Assembly (NCBI RefSeq): GCF_000972495.1
Contig: NZ_LATM01000002.1
Location: 248,001-312,000 of the forward strand
Source of the DNA: Hymenobacter terrenus
GTDB taxonomy: Bacteria > Bacteroidota > Bacteroidia > Cytophagales > Hymenobacteraceae
DNA: 64,000 bases
Reading direction: 5' to 3'
Shown here piece by piece: positions 27,661 through 35,794 of this stretch (position 1 is the first letter of the stretch; each line of letters starts with the position of its first letter). The notes beneath the pieces are model-generated. The model did no database searches. It was not told the origin of the DNA and saw only the letters and a list, made by a program, of their open reading frames with translations. The position numbers were made by a program, and so were the translations under genes.

Positions 27661-28553
27661 TTGACCAACAACAAGCTTTTGCTGCCCTCGATAATTGCTT
27701 CTGACTGGGAGGCCGTGCGCGCCCAGTTCGCCCTAACCCCCGAGTACCTGCACCTTGGGGCTTCGCAGTTCATCGCATCGCACCCCAAATCCGTACGCGA
27801 GGCCATCGCTCACTACCGCCGCCTACTCGATGAAAACCCCGTGCCTCGCACTCAGGCACTGGAAAATGCCGAGATGCAGAAAGTACGGGAAGCCGCGGCC
27901 CGCTACTTGGGTATCGCTGAGCCTGAAAACATTGCCCTGACCGACAGCACTACCATGGGGCTGGGCACCATTTACTCGGGGCTGAATCTAACGCCGGGCC
28001 AGGAAGTGCTGACTACTGTGCACGACCATTACTCGCAGCACGAGGCCATTCGGCTGGCTACACGCTGTTCAGGTGGTAATTACCGCAAAATTGAGTTGTA
28101 CGACCGCCTCAACCACGTGGCCGAAGAGGAAATAGTGGGCTGCCCCATGCGGGAAATATGCCCTGCAATCCGCGCGGTGGGCATTACCTGAGTACATTCC
28201 AGCACTGGCCTGAAGACGCCCGTGGCTCAAATTTTGAGTTTATGGAATCGCTGGGCCGGGAGCGCGTGTATCAACGCGTGCACGAACTCAACCGGCAATG
28301 CAAGGAAGGACTGGCAGCTATGCCCCACGTGGTGCTGCACACGCCCCTGGACGATGCGCTTTCCTCGGGCATCACCTCTTTCGAAGTGCGCGGCTACAAT
28401 ACCGACGAAGTGGTGGAGCGGCTGCACGAACAGAAAATCATTGCCACCAAAGCATCTTACCAATATTATCAATACGCGCGCTTCACACCCGGCATCATCA
28501 ATACACCCGAAGAAGTATACCAGGCCCTAGAGGCAGTGCGAAGCCTTCGCTAA
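27661..28553 (+). pseudogene. Class V aminotransferase, disrupted
   Basis: The N-terminal part (27661-28181) reads as a class V PLP-dependent aminotransferase or cysteine-desulfurase relative: 'YLHLGASQFIASHP', 'NIALTDSTTMGLGTIY', 'EVLTTVHDHYSQHEA'. In frame, 'RAVGIT' is followed by TGA and then 'VHSSTGLK', exactly where the family has T-W-V-H-S-S, so TGG has become TGA at 28190-28192. Soon after, the frame shifts and about 100 residues containing the PLP-lysine region are missing. The C-terminal part resumes in another frame to 28553 ('FEFMESLGRERVYQRVHELN...'). The gene cannot make an active enzyme. It lies within a repeat-rich accessory stretch next to argF'. Confidence 0.85.
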
Positions 28554-28571
28554 ACAGATATTAATTCGACT

Positions 28572-28670
28572 ATGAGCAGCTTCCGTTTCGTAAGCAAACC
28601 CCCTTTTCGTACCAAAATAGCCCGTCGCCGATTGAAGCCCCGCTGGAAATTTCGGGCAAAGCGGAAATAG
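28572..28670 (+). CDS. Possible small basic peptide (32 aa)
   Basis: The frame encodes MSSFRFVSKPPFRTKIARRR...RAKRK with about 14 Arg/Lys residues and no acidic residue. It follows the dead aminotransferase by 18 nt. Such a composition could bind nucleic acid or be chance; no family is recognised. Confidence 0.3.
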   Translation: MSSFRFVSKPPFRTKIARRRLKPRWKFRAKRK

Positions 28671-28727
28671 TGCGGTAAACGCAGCAGCCCCCACCAAATC
28701 CAGTTTAGCGGGGAGCGTTTATTAAAC

Positions 28728-28827
28728 CGTCATGCCGAGCGCAGCCGAGGCATCTCGCGTGCCGTCACTAATCCTTTCGATTGAATTACTGCTACACGCG
28801 AGATGCTTCGCTGCGCTCTGCATGACG
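28728..28827. repeat. Palindromic repeat, GTCATGC-GCATCTCGC family
   Basis: Left arm 28728-28760 and right arm 28797-28827 are inverted copies around a loop of about 36 nt, with ends CGTCATGC and GCATGACG. The element lies between the dead aminotransferase and argF'. Confidence 0.8.
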
Positions 28828-28882
28828 TTCTTTTCGCTGCTGGCAAACCTTCTATATCCGCATCCGCTTCTGATATCAACTG

Positions 28883-29827
28883 TTATTTCAGCAGCTCGTG
28901 CAGCACGGTTTGCATGGAGATGGTGCGGTTGCCGGCTTCCTGGATGATGAGCGAGCCGGGCGCGTCGAGCACGGCGTCGGACACTTCCACGTTGCGGCGC
29001 ACGGGCAGGCAGTGCAGGAATTTGGCGTCGTTGGTGAGGGCCATGTGCTCGGGGGTGAGCATCCAGATGCGGTCGTTTTGCAGCACTTGGCCATAGTCGC
29101 GGTAGCTGCTCCAGTTTTTGGCCTGCACGTAGTCGGCGCCTTCCAGGGCCTTGCGCTGGTCGTATTCGATACGGGCGCCTTTGGTGAATTTCTCGTCCAA
29201 TTCGTAGCCTTCGGGGTGGGTGATGACGAAGTCGACCCAGTCGATTTCCGAAAACCAATCGCAGAAGGAATTGGGCACGCACTGGGGCAGGGCGCGCACG
29301 TGCGGGGCCCAGGTGAGCACCACTTTCACGCGCTCCTTCTGCTTGGTTTCGGCCACCGTAATGAGGTCAGCGAAGGACTGTAACGGGTGCAGCGTAGCGC
29401 TTTCCAGGCTGATGACGGGCACAGTAGCGTATTGCAGAATCTTGTTGAACACCACTTCGCCGTAGTCCTCGGCCTTATCCTTGAGAGTAGGGAAAGTGCG
29501 CACGCCCAGCACGTCGCAGTACTGGCTCATCACCGCGATGGCGTCCTTGATGTGCTCCTGGGTACCGCCGTTCATCACTGCGCCATCGGCCATTTCCAGG
29601 GTCCAGGAGTCGGCGCCGGCGTTGAGCACCCAGGCTTGCGCGCCCAGGTTGTAGGCCGCCTTCACGGAGCTGAGGCGGGTGCGGAGGCTGGGGTTGAAGA
29701 AGATGAGGCCGACGGTTTTATTGCGCCCGATATGCTGGTAGCCGTAAGGGTTGGCTTTGATTTCCAGCGCCTGTTTCAAGAGGGCGTGGTAGTCGCCGGC
29801 ATCAGCGAAAGAGGTGAAGTTTTTCAT
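28883..29827 (-). CDS. argF': N-acylornithine carbamoyltransferase
   Basis: This 314-residue enzyme transfers carbamoyl phosphate to N-acetyl- or N-succinyl-ornithine, the variant pathway known from Bacteroides and Xanthomonas. The carbamoyl-phosphate site reads 'FFNPSLRTR' instead of the S-T-R-T-R of ordinary ornithine carbamoyltransferases, and the substrate side has 'FLHCLPVRRNVEVSD' and 'NWSSYRDYG', which match the acyl-ornithine branch. N-succinyl- versus N-acetyl-specificity rests on a few residues I cannot assess with confidence. It is the downstream member of the minus-strand arg/car series but is separated from carB by about 2 kb of inserted material. Confidence 0.93.
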   Translation of the reverse strand: MKNFTSFADAGDYHALLKQALEIKANPYGYQHIGRNKTVGLIFFNPSLRTRLSSVKAAYNLGAQAWVLNAGADSWTLEMADGAVMNGGTQEHIKDAIAVMSQYCDVLGVRTFPTLKDKAEDYGEVVFNKILQYATVPVISLESATLHPLQSFADLITVAETKQKERVKVVLTWAPHVRALPQCVPNSFCDWFSEIDWVDFVITHPEGYELDEKFTKGARIEYDQRKALEGADYVQAKNWSSYRDYGQVLQNDRIWMLTPEHMALTNDAKFLHCLPVRRNVEVSDAVLDAPGSLIIQEAGNRTISMQTVLHELLK

Positions 29828-29836
29828 GGTGTTGAT

Positions 29837-29911
29837 GTAGCGCGAACTTTAGTAGTTTGCGTTGTTAGAGTATAGGTCGTGCGACTACGCGAACTACAAA
29901 GTTCGCGCTAC
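29837..29911. repeat. Palindromic repeat, GTAGCGCGAAC family
   Basis: GTAGCGCGAAC...TTTGCG at 29837-29861 is inverted at 29888-29911 (CGCGAAC...GTTCGCGCTAC). It separates argF' from the Uma2 gene. Confidence 0.8.
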
Positions 29912-30011
29912 TGCTAGTGCCGTAAGAACGGCAAGGACGAACTTCTACGCCTGCGCCGTCCTTGTCGTATAACAACTCTGTATATTTGATGAGCTTCCAT
30001 TTCTTGCTGCT

Positions 30012-30614
30012 ATGACTTTCGCCGACATTGATAATATGATGGTGTTGCACGGCCCCGTCCTGGCCCGGCTCACCGATGAGGAGTTTTTTGACCTCTGTCA
30101 GCACAATCCTCTCCTGCGCATGGAGCGCAATGCCGAACACGAAATCATTGCCATGCCCCACGCCGGTTCTGAATCCAGCCGTAAGTCCAGTGAAGTGACT
30201 TTTCAACTGATGCTCTGGAATCGCCAGCATCAGTTAGGCTACGTATTTGAATCATCCGTCGGCTTCACGCTGCCCGATGGCTCAGTGCGCTCACCTGATG
30301 CTTCGTGGGTACCCAAAGCGGCTTATGATGCGCTGACTGAGGAGCAACGCCTACGTTTCGCGCCGGTGTGCCCCCCGTTCGTGGTCGAGGTCCGCTCGCC
30401 TTCCGATGGACTGGCCCCGCTACGCCGCAAGATGGAAACCTACCTGTCCAACGGTGTCGAAGTCGGATTCCTGCTCGACCCCACCAACGAAACCGCCACC
30501 ATCTACCGGAGCGGGCAGGAACCGGAAGAAATCACCAGCTTCGACACGACGCTGAGCGCGGAGCCGGCACTGCCCGGGTTTGAGCTGGATTTGCGGCCCT
30601 TGCGGCGGGCGTAG
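30012..30614 (+). CDS. Uma2 family (PD-(D/E)XK-like) protein
   Basis: The 200-residue product has the Uma2/DUF820 pattern: 'MVLHGPVLARLTDEEFFDLCQHN', 'SVRSPDASWVP' with the Asp of the nuclease-like core, and 'PPFVVEVRSPSDGL' with the E-x-[KR]-type strand. Family members are restriction-endonuclease-fold proteins of uncertain role, spread in multi-copy in many bacteria. Here it is opposite in strand to the arg genes and lies between repeats, which suggests insertion. Confidence 0.85.
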   Translation: MTFADIDNMMVLHGPVLARLTDEEFFDLCQHNPLLRMERNAEHEIIAMPHAGSESSRKSSEVTFQLMLWNRQHQLGYVFESSVGFTLPDGSVRSPDASWVPKAAYDALTEEQRLRFAPVCPPFVVEVRSPSDGLAPLRRKMETYLSNGVEVGFLLDPTNETATIYRSGQEPEEITSFDTTLSAEPALPGFELDLRPLRRA

Positions 30615-30621
30615 AACGGAA

Positions 30622-30677
30622 CCTGATACAAGTTGGCCTGATACAAAACAAAATGTATCAGGCCAACTTGTATCAGG
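30622..30677. repeat. Perfect 24-bp inverted repeat built from four copies of CCTGATACA
   Basis: Each 24-nt arm contains CCTGATACA twice, separated by AGTTGG. The arms are perfect inverted copies around the loop AAACAAAA. It begins 7 nt after the Uma2 stop and has no T-run. Confidence 0.9.
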
Positions 30678-30795
30678 CCCTACACTACATTCCTGCTCCA
30701 AATAGTGTGGCGATGCGGCGGCCGGGCGCGCCAGGGCGGTTTGGGAGAAGCCCAGCTTGCGACGCCAAACCGGCGTGGAGTAGGATGCGATGCTT

Positions 30796-30863
30796 AAGGA
30801 GGTGGTACAGGAGGGGGGTGGTACATTTATTTTTGTACCACCCCCCTCCTGTACCACCTCCTT
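30796..30863. repeat. Perfect 30-bp inverted repeat built from four copies of GGTGGTACA
   Basis: Each 30-nt arm contains GGTGGTACA twice (starting 30801 and 30817), separated by GGAGGGG. The arms are perfect inverted copies around the loop TTTATTTT. The architecture matches the element at 30622-30677 although the sequence is unrelated. Confidence 0.9.
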
Positions 30864-31249
30864 TTGATTATCTGGCCCAACGCCCCAGCGGGTTCGAAGC
30901 GTAGAAAACAAGAGGCCGAACCCTGCGGCCCGGCTCCTTGCCAACCCGTTAGCTTATCCAGTGTCGGGCCGCGGCCGCTAGCGCCACCTTGACCGTTTCC
31001 AGCATCAGCCACCACTAGAAACCTTTTTCAGCCGTTGATGGTGTGTGTTTACGAAGTAGGGCTTTTCATCTCATCTTCGCCGCACGATTTTTTTCTCATT
31101 GGACCGAGAATTAGGTGCGTTTCCACCTTCTTCTTTGAAGCCCTCGGTGCTCCAACACTGGGGGCTCCACCTTTTCAGGGGCAGCCGTGTGGTGAGGTGG
31201 AAAAACCGTGCGGTAGGGCGAAGGTAAGCCTAGGCTCTAATCAGTAAGG
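30864..31249. other. Intergenic gap, nothing recognised
   Basis: These 386 nt between the second palindrome and the next gene show no supported gene, promoter or terminator. Open frames here have no family-like features. Confidence 0.5.
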
Positions 31250-31840
31250 CTATAGAGTGTGGTAAATGGTTGCTGATTGAATAAATAAGTCAATATCTCT
31301 AATCAGATAGAATCTGGCGTCTTTCATAGCTAAATCTATACTGCGCTGAGAAGTTCTGCTGGTCTTTTTCAACTCGACTGCCTGCTTCACTTCTTTGCCC
31401 AAGGAATGCTCCATGGCTTTGTTAGCCTCTTTTTTGGCTCCTGCTAGAAGGGATGCACCTTCACTAGGTGTTGCTTGCTCAATTATGCGCAGAGCTTCTC
31501 GACCAAACGTTTCTAAATAACGTCGTTCTTCAAACTGGCAAGACTGGATTTTCTCCTTGATTATTCTCAACTGCCGGTGAATAGGTTCAAAGGAGATTAT
31601 GGCAGCAACTGCTTTTTTTATCTTTTCGCTCGGATAAGTCGCATACTCCCAATCAATACTTTCCCCTAATAGAGAAACATTGAAATCCAAAACAAAGTCT
31701 TCACCATCATGCTTCAGCTTACTCATTTCTTGGATGTCGTACCGAGAAGCTAAGTCGTAAGCGTGTTGCCAATCCCGGTTCCAATTTTCCCGGTGAATGT
31801 CTTTGTCCTGTGAAAGAAAGCGAACAGTAAATTTTCCCAT
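31250..31840 (-). CDS. Hypothetical protein (196 aa), AT-richer than neighbours
   Basis: I do not recognise this protein. The N-terminal half is a mixed alpha/beta region ('EDFVLDFNVSLLGESIDWEYATYP') and the C-terminal half is helical and charged with an Ala/Lys-rich stretch ('LAGAKKEANKAMEHSLGKEVKQAVELKK'). Base composition is clearly lower in GC than carB next door, suggesting later arrival. It lies just upstream in map position of the carB 3' end on the same strand, with a long inverted repeat between. Confidence 0.6.
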   Translation of the reverse strand: MGKFTVRFLSQDKDIHRENWNRDWQHAYDLASRYDIQEMSKLKHDGEDFVLDFNVSLLGESIDWEYATYPSEKIKKAVAAIISFEPIHRQLRIIKEKIQSCQFEERRYLETFGREALRIIEQATPSEGASLLAGAKKEANKAMEHSLGKEVKQAVELKKTSRTSQRSIDLAMKDARFYLIRDIDLFIQSATIYHTL

Positions 31841-31847
31841 GGAGCTG

Positions 31848-31914
31848 AAAAAGTAGAAGGTATGTTTACAAGTTAAGGATTTTTGCTTAAACTTCTAACA
31901 ACCTTCTACCTTTT
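31848..31914 (-). terminator. Inverted repeat at the end of carB
   Basis: AAAAAGTAGAAGGT (31848-31861) and ACCTTCTACCTTTT (31901-31914) pair with one mismatch across a 39-nt loop. On the minus strand the hairpin ends in a T-run, so it could terminate carB transcripts. Confidence 0.45.
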
Positions 31915-31921
31915 AACGAAG

Positions 31922-34900
31922 CTACATGGCCTTATACTCGTTCCAGCTCTTAATCTTCAGGTCCTTCATCTCCAGCGAGCAGAAGGCCTGAATAAACGCC
32001 TTCGCCAGCCGCGCATTCGTCAGCAAACCGACGCCGAAATCCACGGCCGTGCGGCGGATTTTGTAATCATTATCCAACTCGCCTTTCGACAGGTTTTTCG
32101 GTATATTAATGACTAAGTCAATTTTCTTTTCCTTCAGGTATGTCAGCACGTTGGGCTCCTGCAAGTCATCGGGCCAGAAGAGCAGGCTACTGGGAATGCC
32201 GTTTTCGGCGAAGAAGCGGTGCGTGCCCTGGGTGGCGTACACGGTGTAGCCCTTTTTAATGAGCAGCGCGGCGGGCGCGAGCAGGGCCACTTTCGAGATG
32301 ATAGGGCCGCCGGAAATCAGCACCGATTGCTGCGGGATTTTGTAGCCCACGCTCAGCATCGATTTCAGCAGAGCTTCCTCGGCGGTGTCGCCCAGGCAGC
32401 CCACTTCACCGGTGCTCACCATGTCGACGCGCAGCACCGGGTCGGCGCCGGGGAGGCGGGTGAAAGAGAACTGCGGGGCCTTCACGCCCACGAAGGGCAG
32501 GTCGTACACCCGCTCGCTTTCGTCGCGCTCGACCTTCTTGCCTAGCAGCACCTGGGTGGCCTTTTGGATGAGGTTGTTGCCCGATACTTTCGACACGAAC
32601 GGGTAGCTGCGCGAGGCGCGGATGTTGCACTCAATCACCCGGATTTCGCCGTTTTTCTCCAGGAACTGGATGTTGAACGGGCCGCTGATTTCGTAGCGCT
32701 TGGCAATCTTTTCGGCGATGATTTTCAGCTTGCGGATGGTGCCCACGTACACCCGTTGGGGCGGGTAGTACATGGTGGCATCGCCGGAGTGCACGCCGGC
32801 AAACTCGACGTGCTCGGAGATGGCATAGCTCACAATGTCGCCGTGGTCGGCCACCGCGTCAAGCTCAATTTCCTTGGCTTCCTGGATGAATTCCGACACC
32901 ACCACCGGGTATTCGGCGCTTACTGCCACGGCGGTTTGCAGGAAGGCTTCCAGCTCGTGGCCGTTGGAAACCACGTTCATGGCCGCGCCCGACAGCACGT
33001 AGCTCGGCCGGATGAGCACCGGGAAGCCAACTTCGCGCACGAACTCGTCCATGGCGTCCAGCGAGGTCAACTCCTGCCAGCGGGGTTGCGCGATGCCCAG
33101 CTCGTCCATGATGCTGGAGAACTTGTGGCGGTTCTCGGCCTCGTCGATGCGAGCCGGCGCGGTGCCCAGGATGGGCGCTTCGGCCTCAGCCAAGCGGGTG
33201 GCGAGGTTGTTGGGAATCTGGCCGCCGGTAGAGAGAATCACGCCCTGCGGCTGTTCAAAATCCAGAATGTCCAGCACCCGCTCGAAACTGAGCTCCTCAA
33301 AATACAGCCGGTCCGAGACGTCGTAGTCGGTCGAGACGGTTTCGGGGTTGTAGTTGATGAGGATGGTTTTGTAGCCCTCGGCGGCAGCCGTTTGCACGGC
33401 ATTCACGCCGCACCAGTCAAACTCCACCGAGCTGCCAATACGGTACACGCCCGAGCCCAGCACCACGACGGACTTGTCGGTTTCGGGCGCCAGGTCGTTT
33501 TCGGTGCCGTGGTAGGTGCTGTAGAGGTAGTTGGTTTTGGCCGGAAATTCGGCCGCCAGCGTGTCAATCTGCTTGATGACTGGCACCACGCCCAGCGCCT
33601 TGCGGCGGGCGCGCACCAGCAACTCATCGGCCTTCACGTCTCCCTCGCCGAGCAGCTTCACGGCAATCTGCTGGTCCGAAAAACCGGCTTTCTTGACCTC
33701 GCGCAGCAAGGCGGTTTCCAAGCCCGCAAGGCCATTCGCCCGGCCTTCAGCGAGCTTGTTGCTGAGCTGGAAAATGGTGGACAGGCGCTGCAAAAACCAG
33801 TGGTCGATTTTGGTCAGCTCGTGCACCTGGTCGAGCGTGTACCCGGCCTCAAATGCTAGGTTGATGGCGAAAATGCGCTCTTCGTTGGGCTCGCTCAGTA
33901 GCTTGTCAATCGTCGCCTTGTCAACGATTTCGGGCTTGTTGGCCACGAAGCCGCGTTTACCGGTGTCCAGCATCCGCAGGCCTTTCTGGATGGCTTCCTC
34001 GAAGGACTTGCCGATAGCCATGACCTCGCCCACGCTCTTCATGGCGCTGCCAATATGCCGGTTCACGCCCTCAAATTTGCCGAGGTCCCAGCGCGGCAGC
34101 TTCACCACCACGTAGTCGAGGGCCGGTTCGAAAAACGCCGAAGTCGTCTGCGTCACGCTGTTTTTTAGCTCCGACAATGAGTAGCCCAAGCTCAGCTTGG
34201 CCGCTACAAACGCCAGCGGGTAGCCCGTAGCCTTCGAGGCCAGCGCCGAGGAGCGCGACAGGCGCGCGTTCACCTCAATCACGCGGTAATCTTCGGAAAC
34301 GGGGTCCAGCGCGTACTGAATGTTGCACTCGCCCACGATGCCGAGGTGGCGAATGGTCTGGATGCCGATGCTGCGCAGCTTGTGGTACTCGCGGTTGCTC
34401 AGCGTCTGCGACGGGGCCACCACAATGCTCTCCCCGGTGTGGATGCCGATGGGGTCGAAGTTCTCCATGTTGCAGACCGTGATGCAGTTATCGTACTGGT
34501 CACGCACCACTTCGTACTCCACTTCCTTCCAGCCCTTCAAGGATTCTTCCACCAGAATCTGGTCGGAAGTGGTGAAGGATTTTTGGGCCAGCGTCCGCAG
34601 CTCGTCCATGTTGTTGGCGAAACCGCTGCCCAGCCCGCCCAGCGCAAACGCCGCCCGCACGATAATCGGGAAACCGATTTTCTCCCCGGCCGCCAGGGCG
34701 TCTTCCATGGTCGTCACGGCCACGCTGCGGGCACACAGCACGCCAATCTGGGCGAGCTTGTCCTTGAAAATGTCGCGGTCCTCGGTGTCGATGATGCTCT
34801 GCACGGGGGTGCCCAGCACCTGCACCCCGTACTTCTCAAACACGCCGCCGCGGAACAAGGCCACGGCGCAGTTCAGCGCCGTTTGGCCGCCGAAAGCTAC

Positions 34901-35152
34901 CAGAATGCCATCAGGCTGCTCTTTTTTGATGACTTCCTCCACGAAGAAGGGCGTCACGGGCAGGAAGTACACGTCATCGGCGATATTGTCCGACGTCTGC
35001 ACGGTGGCAATGTTGGGGTTGATGAGGATGGTGCGAATGCCTTCCTCCTTCAGCGCCTTCAGCGCCTGCGAGCCGGAATAATCGAATTCCCCGGCTTCGC
35101 CAATTTTAAGGGCGCCAGAACCGAGGACGAGAACTTTGTTGGGTTTGTTCAT
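31922..35152 (-). CDS. carB: Carbamoyl-phosphate synthase large subunit
   Basis: The 1076-residue protein has two homologous ATP-grasp halves, each with a pre-ATP-grasp start ('KVLVLGSGALKIGEAGEFDYSGSQA' and 'SVVVLGSGVYRIGSSVEFDWCGV'), an oligomerisation segment and a C-terminal allosteric MGS-like domain ('ALLIKKGYTVYATQGTHRF'). It makes carbamoyl phosphate from bicarbonate, ammonia and two ATP for arginine and pyrimidine synthesis, with ammonia channelled from CarA. Length is that of the family. An inserted block separates it from carA. Confidence 0.97.
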   Translation of the reverse strand: MNKPNKVLVLGSGALKIGEAGEFDYSGSQALKALKEEGIRTILINPNIATVQTSDNIADDVYFLPVTPFFVEEVIKKEQPDGILVAFGGQTALNCAVALFRGGVFEKYGVQVLGTPVQSIIDTEDRDIFKDKLAQIGVLCARSVAVTTMEDALAAGEKIGFPIIVRAAFALGGLGSGFANNMDELRTLAQKSFTTSDQILVEESLKGWKEVEYEVVRDQYDNCITVCNMENFDPIGIHTGESIVVAPSQTLSNREYHKLRSIGIQTIRHLGIVGECNIQYALDPVSEDYRVIEVNARLSRSSALASKATGYPLAFVAAKLSLGYSLSELKNSVTQTTSAFFEPALDYVVVKLPRWDLGKFEGVNRHIGSAMKSVGEVMAIGKSFEEAIQKGLRMLDTGKRGFVANKPEIVDKATIDKLLSEPNEERIFAINLAFEAGYTLDQVHELTKIDHWFLQRLSTIFQLSNKLAEGRANGLAGLETALLREVKKAGFSDQQIAVKLLGEGDVKADELLVRARRKALGVVPVIKQIDTLAAEFPAKTNYLYSTYHGTENDLAPETDKSVVVLGSGVYRIGSSVEFDWCGVNAVQTAAAEGYKTILINYNPETVSTDYDVSDRLYFEELSFERVLDILDFEQPQGVILSTGGQIPNNLATRLAEAEAPILGTAPARIDEAENRHKFSSIMDELGIAQPRWQELTSLDAMDEFVREVGFPVLIRPSYVLSGAAMNVVSNGHELEAFLQTAVAVSAEYPVVVSEFIQEAKEIELDAVADHGDIVSYAISEHVEFAGVHSGDATMYYPPQRVYVGTIRKLKIIAEKIAKRYEISGPFNIQFLEKNGEIRVIECNIRASRSYPFVSKVSGNNLIQKATQVLLGKKVERDESERVYDLPFVGVKAPQFSFTRLPGADPVLRVDMVSTGEVGCLGDTAEEALLKSMLSVGYKIPQQSVLISGGPIISKVALLAPAALLIKKGYTVYATQGTHRFFAENGIPSSLLFWPDDLQEPNVLTYLKEKKIDLVINIPKNLSKGELDNDYKIRRTAVDFGVGLLTNARLAKAFIQAFCSLEMKDLKIKSWNEYKAM

Positions 35153-35198
35153 TCTAAGGGTTAGGTAACAGACCGTTTGGTGTGGTCATGTTAAAAAA

Positions 35199-35243
35199 GA
35201 ACGTCATGCAGAGCGCAGCGAAGCATCTCGCCCGCTTCGTTGG
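35199..35243. repeat. Left half of split palindromic repeat
   Basis: This 45-nt sequence, starting GAACGTCATGC and ending CTTCGTTGG, is the inverted partner of 35734-35778 with 44 of 45 positions matching. The two halves are held apart by a 490-bp segment with one gene. Confidence 0.9.
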
Positions 35244-35266
35244 GACAAGCTTACACTCATTATTTT

Positions 35267-35683
35267 TTATGCTAAAAGACTCAAATTAGAAACTAGGCCA
35301 AACAAAGGTTGTCCTGGTTCATGCTCAAGAAAATTATCATTTGCTGATGGGATAAATACACAAAGTAGCAGCATGTACAACGCCAAATAGGTGTAAAGTA
35401 CCCACATTGTTATAAAAGATATTTTGCCATTCTTATTTGTGCGAACTAAACGTCTTGTATGCGATATGTATGAAAGAAAAACACATATTAATATCCAGGC
35501 GCAAGCAGTAATTGTTGAGTTGATGATGCTTGTTCTAGTTATGTCATCAATGGGACCAGGCCCAACTGACACGATATCTGCTATTTTAGATGAAGACCAA
35601 ATTATCGTAGCACCAATAGCCATTGTTTTAACAATTGGCCAGCGGTGAGGCGATGAAATCACATCCAATAGCTGATATAACAT
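35267..35683 (-). CDS. Hypothetical membrane protein between repeat halves
   Basis: The start at ATG 35683 (MLYQLLDVI) is preferred over 35749, which would begin within the flanking repeat. The 138-residue product has about four hydrophobic segments ('MAIGATIIWSSSKIADIV', 'IINSTITACAWILICVFLSYI', 'FITMWVLYTYLALYMLLLCVFI'). No family is recognised. Its composition is strongly AT-rich compared with carA and carB, and it sits exactly between inverted repeat halves, so it is likely an insert. Confidence 0.55.
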   Translation of the reverse strand: MLYQLLDVISSPHRWPIVKTMAIGATIIWSSSKIADIVSVGPGPIDDITRTSIINSTITACAWILICVFLSYISHTRRLVRTNKNGKISFITMWVLYTYLALYMLLLCVFIPSANDNFLEHEPGQPLFGLVSNLSLLA

Positions 35684-35733
35684 AGGTTCTACCCGAGGGT
35701 CTTCTGATTGGTATGAGCTGGGTTGCAAAGCTT

Positions 35734-35778
35734 CCAACGAAGCGGGCAAGATGCTTCGCTGCGCTCTGCATGACGTTC
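35734..35778. repeat. Right half of split palindromic repeat
   Basis: Inverted copy of 35199-35243 (44 of 45). It ends 17 nt before the carA stop codon. Confidence 0.9.
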
Positions 35779-35794
35779 TGGATTTGTCGTTCTG

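Noticed and set aside
32564..33859. 431-codon plus-strand frame inside carB
   Set aside because: Antisense shadow of carB, with no recognisable motifs.
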